16,844 nucleotides of DNA from 2-01-FULL-51-21 sp964348955 (GTDB lineage: Bacteria; Patescibacteriota; Minisyncoccia; Phycocordibacterales; 2-01-FULL-51-21): contig CAYGEN010000015.1 in the NCBI GenBank assembly GCA_964348955.1, positions 1 through 16,844 of the forward strand, given 5' to 3'. Of the stretch, positions 1 to 5,259 are shown piece after piece (the first letter of the stretch is position 1; each line of letters starts with the position of its first letter). A model generated the notes under the pieces. The model saw only the letters and a program-made list of their open reading frames with translations. It searched no databases and had not been told where the DNA came from. The position numbers and the translations under genes are program-made.

Positions 1-215
1 AGCCCGCCGAATCCATCGAAACATTGTACCCAGTTATATTTCGACGAGCGAGGAGTGTTCCTTGTTCTTACGACCGTTTAACTTAAGGAACAACCTGGCA
101 GTTTAGTTGGTAGTTTAATTTTTGTTGCAGTTTGCTGCAAGAGCGCGTGGACGAGTACGCTCGTACACGGCGTCCAAGTCGAAGCCTGTGGTGAGCCCGC
201 CGAATCCATAGAATC
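1..215 (-). repeat. Dispersed repeat, left copy, interrupted by an insertion
   Basis: Read on the minus strand, this stretch matches the repeat block at about 16282-16471 on the plus strand. Shared blocks include the one containing GGATTCGGCGGGCTCACCAC, the one containing GTACGAGCGTACTCGTCCAC, and CGAAATATAACTGGGTACAA. The two ends of the window therefore carry the same repeat family in opposite orientation. Bases 56-140 are absent from the right-hand copies and look like an insertion. The repeat contains a short hairpin (ACGAG, CGTA loop, CTCGT). No protein is supported here. Confidence 0.8.
56..140. mobile_element. 85-base hairpin-bearing insertion within the repeat
   Basis: Comparison with the uninterrupted repeat at 16343-16391 shows 85 extra bases at this point, flanked by GAG on both sides (53-55 and 141-143), which could be a 3-base target duplication. 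The insert has a hairpin at each end: TGTTCCTT at 56-63 pairs with AAGGAACA at 85-92, and TTGCAG at 125-130 pairs with CTGCAA at 135-140. It is far too short to encode a transposase, so if mobile it would be a passive miniature element. A simple local insertion/deletion difference between repeat copies is the alternative. Confidence 0.45.
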
Positions 216-247
216 AAAGATTAATACACTTTATGTATGAAGGTCGG

Positions 248-283
248 AAGGAAAAGTGTACGATATATCGTACACTTTTCCTT
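248..283. repeat. Perfect 36-base palindrome with CGATATATCG core
   Basis: Bases 248-283 read the same on both strands without a mismatch, centred on GTACGATATATCGTAC. The palindrome lies about 90 bases downstream of the miaA stop codon and could act as a weak bidirectional terminator or a protein-binding site. The same core recurs at 990-1009 and, with one symmetric base change, at 16473-16490. The remaining bases 284-371 hold nothing recognisable. Confidence 0.75.
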
Positions 284-371
284 GTTTGTTGAATGATGGA
301 ATGATGGTTCAAAACCTTAAAAAGGCGTAGTGCTTTCATGTGTAGAATGAAAACCCAGCAGTTCTCAAAGC

Positions 372-1277
372 CTATGTTAAAAACTCTTTTACTTTTCTTT
401 CGGCTTCTGCTTTGTGCGCGGAGTCAATCCAGATGATTGAAAGGTCGCGCTTAAACCAGCGCATTTGGCGCTTGGCATAGCGAACTGATTCCGTTGCAAT
501 ACATCGTAATAATTCTTCGCGGGTGTTTTTTCCTTGCAGATAGCGGGCGAGATAGCGGTATTCCAAACCAAGCGCCTCCATGCGTTTCCATGAAAGTCCG
601 TTGGCGTGGAGGCGTTTTACTTCGGCAATCATACCGGCTCGCATACGAGCCGTAAGGCGCGTATGAATGTTTTTCTCAAGTTTAGCGTCAGAAATTTTGA
701 GTCCTATCTTCAGCACCTCGTAGTGGCTCTGCGGTTTTATTTTTGGCGTGGCGCCAAGCATCTTGGCAATTTCAATCGCACGGATGAGACGAACGGGGTT
801 ATTGCGGTCAATGTCGCGCGCTCGTTTTGCATCTAGTTTTTTAAGCATGATGAAAAGCTCCGCCGCCGACTTTTTTGAAAGTCGGCGGCGGAGCGCGGTG
901 TCCCTTTGCACCTCGGGAAGGGAAACGGTGCCGAGAAGCGCGTCAATATAAAAACCCGTTCCGCCGACAATGATTGGCAATTTCCCTTTTATTACGATAT
1001 ATCGTAATATTTTTTCCGCGTCTTTTTTGTACTGACCTGCCGAATATGATATGCGTGGGTCGGCAACATCGAGCAGGTGATGGGGAACCCCGCGCATTTC
1101 ACGTTTCGTGATTTTCCCCGTGCCGATATTGAGTCCTCGGTAGACTTGTCGCGAATCGGCAGAGATAATCTCGCCGTCAAAACGCCTCGCAAGCAAGACC
1201 GCAAGCGCGCTTTTACCGGAGGCGGTTTGTCCGACGACCACGATGAGTTTTGGGAGCGGTTGTTCTATTTTCTTCAT
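372..1277 (-). CDS. miaA: tRNA dimethylallyltransferase MiaA
   Basis: MiaA transfers a dimethylallyl group to N6 of adenine 37 in tRNAs that read codons starting with U, in the cytoplasm. The 301-residue protein has the family's P-loop GQTASGKS at residues 16-23, the following DSRQVYRGLNIGTGK block at about 40-54 and the VGGTGFYI block. The length is normal for the family. An open frame extends upstream to 1433, but those 52 residues lack family similarity and overlap the divergent peroxiredoxin gene, so the ATG at 1277 is chosen; it sits just after a good promoter. No Shine-Dalgarno site is visible. A second, different miaA start lies at 3936-4069. A 20-base perfect palindrome (990-1009) is embedded in the coding sequence without adding residues. 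Confidence 0.95.
   Translation of the reverse strand: MKKIEQPLPKLIVVVGQTASGKSALAVLLARRFDGEIISADSRQVYRGLNIGTGKITKREMRGVPHHLLDVADPRISYSAGQYKKDAEKILRYIVIKGKLPIIVGGTGFYIDALLGTVSLPEVQRDTALRRRLSKKSAAELFIMLKKLDAKRARDIDRNNPVRLIRAIEIAKMLGATPKIKPQSHYEVLKIGLKISDAKLEKNIHTRLTARMRAGMIAEVKRLHANGLSWKRMEALGLEYRYLARYLQGKNTREELLRCIATESVRYAKRQMRWFKRDLSIIWIDSAHKAEAERKVKEFLT
990..1009. repeat. 20-base perfect palindrome inside miaA
   Basis: TATTACGATATATCGTAATA is perfectly symmetric. It shares the 14-base core TACGATATATCGTA with the 36-base palindrome at 248-283. In the MiaA frame it encodes part of ILRYIVI just before KGKLPIIVGG, and the spacing of the surrounding family motifs appears unchanged, so it is not an inserted peptide. 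Confidence 0.7.
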
Positions 1278-1301
1278 GCGCGAAGAAGTGCTACACTGGG
1301 G

Positions 1302-1330
1302 TGTATAATCGTCAATAATAAGCAAATCAA
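1302..1330 (-). promoter_or_regulatory. miaA promoter
   Basis: On the minus strand, a -35 box TTGATT (1325-1330) is separated by 17 bases from a -10 box TATACA (1302-1307). Transcription would start near 1295 and give a leader of about 18 bases without a clear ribosome site. The -10 box overlaps the plus-strand TATAAT of the peroxiredoxin gene. Confidence 0.6.
1304..1309 (+). promoter_or_regulatory. -10 box of the peroxiredoxin gene
   Basis: A consensus TATAAT lies 25 bases before the peroxiredoxin ATG. No convincing -35 box is found at 16-18 bases upstream. It overlaps the miaA -10 box on the other strand, so the two promoters probably compete for polymerase. Confidence 0.5.
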
Positions 1331-1334
1331 CACT

Positions 1335-1946
1335 ATGACAAAAGGAACCACATGTGTATGCGACTGTTGTGGGCACGGTGCCTCGGTCAAAATAGGGGAG
1401 GCGGTGCCGAATCTGCAGTTTGAAGCCTACCATAAGAATAAAGAGGTAAAAATGAGTATCGGTGATTTTAAGGGAGGATGGCTCGTACTCTTTTTTTACC
1501 CGTCTGATTTTACTTTCGTTTGCCCGACCGAGCTTGAAGAGATGGCAAACCTGTACTCAAAGTTTCGCGATGAAGGCGCGGAAGTGGTGAGTGTTTCCAC
1601 CGATAGCGTGTATGTGCACAAGGCGTGGCACGACACCTCGCCCTCTATAAAAAAGATTGAGTTTCCGATGGCGGCAGATCGCCAACATCATCTCTCACAC
1701 TTGTTCGGCGTACATCTGGAGGACGAAGGCAATTCTTTACGCGGTTCGTTCATTATTGACCCGAATGGGGTACTCCAGGCCTACGAAGTGCATGCCGACG
1801 GCATCGGGCGGAACGCAGCGGAGCTTCTGCGGAAACTTCAAGCCGCAAAGTTCGTCCATGAGCATGGCGACCGCGTGTGCCCCGCAAACTGGCACCCGGG
1901 AGACGACACCCTTGCACCCGGAATGGATTTGGTAGGGAAGATTTAA
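1335..1946 (+). CDS. 2-Cys peroxiredoxin (AhpC/Prx1 type)
   Basis: The enzyme reduces hydrogen peroxide and organic peroxides with a peroxidatic cysteine, then forms a disulfide with a resolving cysteine on the partner subunit. In this 203-residue protein the peroxidatic Cys63 sits in FYPSDFTFVCPTE and the resolving Cys182 in VCPANWHPG near the C-terminus, both as in typical 2-Cys AhpC enzymes. The start at 1335 was chosen because family similarity begins soon after (VKIGEAVPNLQFEAY) and a -10 box lies 25 bases upstream; a longer frame opening at 1077 lies inside miaA on the other strand. The first residues are unusual, with cysteines at 7, 9, 11 and 12. No reductase (AhpF or thioredoxin reductase) is nearby. 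The gene ends before a strong hairpin shared with the converging pyrE. Confidence 0.94.
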   Translation: MTKGTTCVCDCCGHGASVKIGEAVPNLQFEAYHKNKEVKMSIGDFKGGWLVLFFYPSDFTFVCPTELEEMANLYSKFRDEGAEVVSVSTDSVYVHKAWHDTSPSIKKIEFPMAADRQHHLSHLFGVHLEDEGNSLRGSFIIDPNGVLQAYEVHADGIGRNAAELLRKLQAAKFVHEHGDRVCPANWHPGDDTLAPGMDLVGKI

Positions 1947-1952
1947 CCGCAA

Positions 1953-1996
1953 GCAAAAAACAAAAAAAAGCGGCGGCTCCGATTCGGAGCCGCCGC
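1953..1996 (-). terminator. Intrinsic terminator of pyrF-pyrE, possibly bidirectional
   Basis: A 12-base-pair GC-rich stem with a 3-base loop covers 1970-1996 (GCGGCGGCTCCG and its complement). On the minus strand it is followed by eight T residues and another T-rich run, a classic terminator for the pyr operon. On the plus strand only a short T-run follows, so it may serve the peroxiredoxin gene less efficiently. Confidence 0.85.
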
Positions 1997-2003
1997 GCCA
2001 ATT

Positions 2004-2708
2004 TTAGGCAGGAGGCGATATACTGAATTCCTTGAGCGCCTCCTGAACTTGAGATTTCGGCCAGTGTTCGAGTGCACCGAACGCGGAGATAATGTCAGCG
2101 AGGTGGTAAAGAATCACGACATTGGTGTACCCTTGTGCCGCAAGCACATTGCGCGTTTTTTGCCCGCGGTCCACAAAGATGAGAATGCCCATCTCGTGGG
2201 TCGGGTACTCGTCTTCCTTGAGTTTCTTGAGCGCGTCGAGCAACGAGCTAGCGCTCGTGGTCACATTCTCCACAAGCCAATACTGGTGTTCGCCGTCCGG
2301 AATGCCGTTTACCCACTTGGTGTGCTTGCCATGCCCCTTTTTTACTTCCCGCATGATGCGGTACCCAAACGTCGGGGTACTTGGCGCGTAAGCCGAAACG
2401 AACGAAGCGGCGGCGGCAAACGCTGTACCGGCGGTCGTAACACCGATGCAGCAGATAGATTTCTGATTGCGCTCCTCCTTCTGCATCACGGCATCTATTA
2501 TTGCCTCGCCGACAAGGATGCCGAACTCGGGATTGTCGGTCAGATCTTCGCGGCCGCTGACGTACACGTGACTTTCCCTGTCGGAGCGAAGTTGAAACGG
2601 CTTCTCTCGGAATGTTATAAATCCAACTTCGTGCATCATGTCCACGAGGTCACACTCATAGTCATGTAACACTCTTCCTGACGGAAGAGTTAGAAGCGGT
2701 TTGCTCAT
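2004..2708 (-). CDS. pyrE: Orotate phosphoribosyltransferase
   Basis: PyrE joins orotate to PRPP to make orotidine 5'-phosphate, the fifth step of pyrimidine synthesis. The 234-residue protein shows the family pattern: an N-terminal substrate part (FQLRSDRESHVYV, about 38-50), the central IGVTTAGTAFAAA segment, the flexible dimer loop rich in Lys/His (residues 120-135) and the PRPP loop LVENVTTSASS at 145-155. The PRPP loop normally reads E-D-V-x-T-[TS]-G-[ST]-S; here the second acidic residue is Asn148 and the Gly is Ala153. A strong Shine-Dalgarno AAAGGAGGA lies about six bases before the ATG. The gene follows pyrF by 18 bases, so the two are an operon performing consecutive steps. Confidence 0.85.
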   Translation of the reverse strand: MSKPLLTLPSGRVLHDYECDLVDMMHEVGFITFREKPFQLRSDRESHVYVSGREDLTDNPEFGILVGEAIIDAVMQKEERNQKSICCIGVTTAGTAFAAAASFVSAYAPSTPTFGYRIMREVKKGHGKHTKWVNGIPDGEHQYWLVENVTTSASSLLDALKKLKEDEYPTHEMGILIFVDRGQKTRNVLAAQGYTNVVILYHLADIISAFGALEHWPKSQVQEALKEFSISPPA

Positions 2709-2726
2709 CAGAGTCCTCCTTTGCTC

Positions 2727-3437
2727 TCATCCATTGGCTTCTTCACGAATGCGGCGTGCCGCCATAAACGGGTCAGGTGCCTCCATGATGGGCCTGCCGA
2801 CGACGATGTAATCGGCGCCGAGCTTTGCCGCCTCGCCGGGCGTCATAACGCGTTTTTGATCTCCAGAATCTGTGCCCTTAGGGCGTATGCCCGGCGTTAC
2901 GAACGATAAGCCCGTTACGCCGCGCTCCCGAAGAAAACGGAGCTCTTGAGGAGAACAAACAATACCGCCCAAGCCGCATTCTTTCGCGCGCAGAGCAAAC
3001 TGTAGCACCTTGTTGCTTGGCGTGTCGCCGAAAATTGATTCGCACTCTTCGTTGATATCCGTGAGCACCGTTACGCCGAGCGCGAGCACACCCGCTTTTT
3101 GGCAGGTATCCGCTCCGGCGCGAAGAGCACCGGAACTCACGCTTGCCATGATGGTAAGCATCCCCACACCCTCGCGCTCCACAATATTTCTTGCCGCTTT
3201 CCGCACGGTGTTTTCAATGTCTGCGAGTTTTGCGTCCCACATAACTTTCGGCGCGTTATGCAGAGATACGGTGAATGTTCGGATGCGGTCGGCAAGTGTC
3301 GGGCCGGTCTGTCCCCCTGCGGTAATGGTTTCAAGCCCGAGCTTTATCAGACCCACCTCGGTGAGAATGTTGTGCAGTAAACTCTTTTGACGAGCCTCAA
3401 ACACACTCAAGTCATACGCCAAGATGATTTGGGTCAT
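2727..3437 (-). CDS. pyrF: Orotidine 5'-phosphate decarboxylase
   Basis: PyrF decarboxylates orotidine 5'-phosphate to UMP. The 236-residue barrel protein has the catalytic D-x-K-x-x-D array at Asp68, Lys70 and Asp73 (WDAKLADIENTV), the first-strand Asp9 (LAYDLS), Lys32 (IKLG), and the phosphate-binding FVTPGIRP and ADYIVVGRPI segments near the C-terminus. Length is typical of the bacterial type. A GGAG ribosome site lies upstream of the ATG. It is the first gene of a two-gene operon with pyrE, which together convert orotate to UMP; the upstream steps of the pathway are not in the window. Confidence 0.95.
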   Translation of the reverse strand: MTQIILAYDLSVFEARQKSLLHNILTEVGLIKLGLETITAGGQTGPTLADRIRTFTVSLHNAPKVMWDAKLADIENTVRKAARNIVEREGVGMLTIMASVSSGALRAGADTCQKAGVLALGVTVLTDINEECESIFGDTPSNKVLQFALRAKECGLGGIVCSPQELRFLRERGVTGLSFVTPGIRPKGTDSGDQKRVMTPGEAAKLGADYIVVGRPIMEAPDPFMAARRIREEANG

Positions 3438-3475
3438 TGTTCACTTCTCCGAATGTAAAGGTCTAAGCCGCTCCT

Positions 3476-3503
3476 ATCCTAGCGGAACGGGCAGAAAAAT
3501 CAA
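3476..3503 (-). promoter_or_regulatory. pyrF-pyrE promoter
   Basis: On the minus strand a -35 box TTGATT (3498-3503) and a -10 box TAGGAT (3476-3481) are separated by 16 bases. The resulting leader of about 30 bases contains the pyrF ribosome site. No attenuator-like hairpin is visible between promoter and gene. Confidence 0.5.
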
Positions 3504-3545
3504 TTGTCTGGTGTCGTATTCTTGAATTAGTGCGAACCGAATTCG

Positions 3546-3700
3546 GCGCCGCCCCTCGCCGCGCGGCGAGGGGCGGCGCACTACCCCCGCAAGAAAATGT
3601 AGGCGCGGCGAAGCCGCACCGCTGACATCCCGCCCTTTCTGCAGAAAGGGCGGGACAAGTTTTTCTTTGGCGGCAACTAATTTGAGTTTGCGGAGCAAAC
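3546..3700. repeat. Array of four hairpins in the intergenic region
   Basis: Four inverted repeats follow one another: a perfect 34-base palindrome at 3546-3579 (arm GCGCCGCCCCTCGCCGC), a stem GCGGC-GAA-GCCGC at 3605-3617, a perfect 28-base palindrome at 3628-3655 (arm TCCCGCCCTTTCTG) and GTTTGC-GGA-GCAAAC at 3686-3700. The third is followed on the plus strand by a T-rich run (GTTTTTCTTT) and so resembles a plus-strand terminator, although no plus-strand gene precedes it. The following bases 3701-3881 hold no gene that can be supported. Confidence 0.65.
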
Positions 3701-3881
3701 ACCAAACGTATTGTATGAAAAATAAGGGAATGGCGAATTCAACCTGCAAGCGCACCACTCATGGCTTGTAATGGAGACCTCCAACCCAACCTCTTTCTCG
3801 GCCGTTCCGAACAGTGGAGATGCCCTTCCTTGACCTCAACTTTGAAACGAGGCGAGCCAAAACTCTTTGACTTTTCCTACA

Positions 3882-3925
3882 TGGTGCCGGGAGAGAGAAT
3901 CGAACTCTCATGGGTTGCCCCACAC
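3882..3925 (-). tRNA. Partial tRNA-Leu (3' half), cut by the assembly gap
   Basis: These 44 bases are identical to 4072-4115, the 3' half of the intact tRNA-Leu(CAA): encoded CCA end, acceptor strand, T arm (GGTTCGA-type segment) and variable arm. The copy stops exactly at the run of N bases. It is best explained as the end of a contig that entered the same tRNA, rather than as a second functional gene. Confidence 0.7.
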
Positions 3926-3935
3926 NNNNNNNNNN
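3926..3935. other. Assembly gap (10 N)
   Basis: Ten N bases join two sequence pieces. The left piece ends in the tRNA-Leu 3' half and the right piece begins inside a miaA gene. The round number suggests a placeholder, so the true distance is unknown. Confidence 0.95.
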
Positions 3936-4069
3936 ATATTAAGGCCCTTGTAAACCTGTCTGGAGTCAGCAGATATAATCTCTCCACCCAACTTGCGCGC
4001 TAGGTGTATACCCAAAGCACTCTTACCAGAGGCTGTGGGGCCGAGGATTACTATTACTCTATGCTTCAT
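3936..4069 (-). CDS. miaA: Second miaA, 5' fragment truncated by the gap
   Basis: The minus-strand frame from the ATG at 4069 encodes 44-45 residues starting MKHRVIVILGPTASGKS, with the MiaA P-loop, and continuing through EIISADSRQVYKGLN, the tRNA-binding segment of MiaA, before it hits the N run. It differs from the complete miaA at 372-1277 at many positions (GPTASGKSALGIHLARKL against GQTASGKSALAVLLARRF), so it is a separate gene or comes from another strain. Its start codon lies only two bases after the encoded CCA of tRNA-Leu, so it is expected to be made from the tRNA transcript and released by tRNA 3' processing. tRNA-Leu(CAA), with A36-A37, is itself a typical MiaA substrate. Confidence 0.85.
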
Positions 4070-4071
4070 CG

Positions 4072-4156
4072 TGGTGCCGGGAGAGAGAATCGAACTCTCA
4101 TGGGTTGCCCCACACGATTTTGAGTCGTGCGCGTCTACCAATTCCGCCATCCCGGC
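4072..4156 (-). tRNA. tRNA-Leu (anticodon CAA)
   Basis: The minus strand gives GCCGGGA / TCCCGGC acceptor arms, a D arm with TTGGTAGACGC, an anticodon stem CACGA/TCGTG enclosing loop CTCAAAA (anticodon CAA, decoding UUG), a long variable arm as required for a class II tRNA, a T arm with GAGAGTTCGATTCTCTC, discriminator A and an encoded CCA. Length is 85 bases. It is transcribed from the promoter at 4166-4193 and is followed after two bases by the miaA fragment. Confidence 0.95.
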
Positions 4157-4165
4157 ATAGTGCCC

Positions 4166-4193
4166 ATCGTACCCTACGCGTGGTGAAAAGCAA
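4166..4193 (-). promoter_or_regulatory. tRNA-Leu promoter
   Basis: On the minus strand TTGCTT (4188-4193) and TACGAT (4166-4171) are separated by 16 bases, placing transcription start a few bases before the mature tRNA 5' end. It diverges from the parB promoter. Confidence 0.55.
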
Positions 4194-4194
4194 T

Positions 4195-4224
4195 TTGGTG
4201 CACCCGTTCGGTGCATGTTAAAAT
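4195..4224 (+). promoter_or_regulatory. parB promoter with internal inverted repeat
   Basis: TTGGTG (4195-4200) and TAAAAT (4219-4224) are separated by 18 bases. The -10 box ends nine bases before the parB ATG, with no Shine-Dalgarno site between, which suggests a leaderless or near-leaderless mRNA. An inverted repeat TGCACC / GGTGCA (4199-4204, 4210-4215) lies between the boxes and is a candidate operator. Confidence 0.5.
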
Positions 4225-4233
4225 AATTGCATC

Positions 4234-5259
4234 ATGTCATCGTTTTACGGCGATTCAATTTTTTGGATTGAGGTTGATAAGATACACCCGAATCCTTTTC
4301 AGCCGCGTCGAGAGTTTGACGCGGCAAAATTAAATGAGCTCGCAGACTCCATCCGCCAGTACGGTATTCTCCAGCCCCTGACCGTAACCCGCAAAGAGGT
4401 GCCGAAGGACGACGGAGGGCTTGCGGTGGAATATGAGCTCATTGCCGGTGAGCGGCGCCTGCGCGCCTCGCGCGTCGCGGGGCTCTTGCAGGTGCCGGTC
4501 ATTATCCGGAGCGGCGAACAGGATGACCGCGTAAAGCTTGAGCTCGCCATCATTGAAAATCTTCAGCGAGAAGACTTGAACCCCATGGATCGCGCACGGG
4601 CCTTTCAGCGTCTTGCCGACGAGTTTGGTTTCAAGCACATAGAAATCGGCAAAAAAATTGGCATGAGCCGCGTCTATGTTTCAAACACCATTCGTCTTCT
4701 TGGACTGCCAGAGGAGATGCAGTCGGCCGTGGAAGGCGGGCGCGTGAGTGAAGGACACACACGGCCGCTTCTCATGTTGGGAGACCGGCCCGAACAGCAA
4801 CAGGTGCTTTTTAAGGAAATTCTATATAAAAAACTTACGGTGCGCGAAGCCGAAGGTATCGCGAGGCGTATTGCGTTTGAAAAAGTTCGTCGCAAGGAAT
4901 ACCTTATTGATCCGGAAATCGTGGAGCTTGAACAACAATTCACTGAATCCCTCGGCACGCGCGTTCAGATTGAAAAAAAAGAACGCGGCGGAAAGATCGT
5001 GATAGACTACTTTTCACCGGACGATTTGCACAGCATTTTGGCGCTTCTGCACAGCAATGAGTCAAAAAACTCCGGCAATCTGCTTGACAAACATATTGCC
5101 AAAGAGAGTATGAGGGAACAAAATAATGAGCACGTGGAGCCACTGCCAGATGCGGATGCCGCTTCTTCAAATAATGCGTCAGTAACCGACGACCGTTCAA
5201 AAGAAGAAAAAGAGTCAGATGACAACGAGTTATACTCAATTAAAGATTTCTCAATTTAG
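4234..5259 (+). CDS. parB: ParB/Spo0J-type chromosome partition protein
   Basis: ParB binds centromere-like parS sites, spreads as a CTP-dependent clamp and helps segregate the chromosome. The 341-residue protein has the N-terminal ParB/Srx domain beginning IEVDKIHPNPFQPRREFD (about 12-29), the CTP-binding box GERRLRAS at 72-79, the ENLQREDLNPMDRA box at 108-121, a helix-turn-helix at about 135-156 (HIEIGKKIGMSRVYVSNTIRLL) and a C-terminal dimerisation region to about 275. The last 60 or so residues are acidic and low in complexity (SNNASVTDDRSKEEKESDDNE), an unusual tail for the family. No parA is adjacent and no parS-like site was seen. The end overlaps the 3' end of rel on the opposite strand by 20 bases. 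The start is set by the promoter nine bases upstream. Confidence 0.93.
   Translation: MSSFYGDSIFWIEVDKIHPNPFQPRREFDAAKLNELADSIRQYGILQPLTVTRKEVPKDDGGLAVEYELIAGERRLRASRVAGLLQVPVIIRSGEQDDRVKLELAIIENLQREDLNPMDRARAFQRLADEFGFKHIEIGKKIGMSRVYVSNTIRLLGLPEEMQSAVEGGRVSEGHTRPLLMLGDRPEQQQVLFKEILYKKLTVREAEGIARRIAFEKVRRKEYLIDPEIVELEQQFTESLGTRVQIEKKERGGKIVIDYFSPDDLHSILALLHSNESKNSGNLLDKHIAKESMREQNNEHVEPLPDADAASSNNASVTDDRSKEEKESDDNELYSIKDFSI

Noticed and set aside
248..283. 36-base palindrome as the definite terminator of miaA
   Set aside because: No T-run follows it on the minus strand and it is about 90 bases beyond the stop codon, so it is listed as a palindrome only.
1278..1433. N-terminal extension of miaA by 52 residues
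   Set aside because: The added residues do not resemble MiaA, overlap the peroxiredoxin gene and cross the miaA promoter.
2049..2669. 206-residue plus-strand open frame opposite pyrE
   Set aside because: It lies entirely antisense to a motif-supported gene and has no ribosome site.
3731..3881. Possible small minus-strand protein downstream of the partial tRNA-Leu
   Set aside because: The roughly 40-codon open stretch has no ribosome site, begins inside the tRNA and shows no recognisable motif.
3761..4003. Plus-strand open frame containing GERIELSWVAPH
   Set aside because: It is the familiar artefact of translating a tRNA in the antisense direction and also runs across the N gap.
4072..4216. 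Minus-strand frame upstream of the second miaA (MAELVDAHDSKSCG...)
   Set aside because: This is translation through tRNA-Leu; the real MiaA start is the ATG at 4069.
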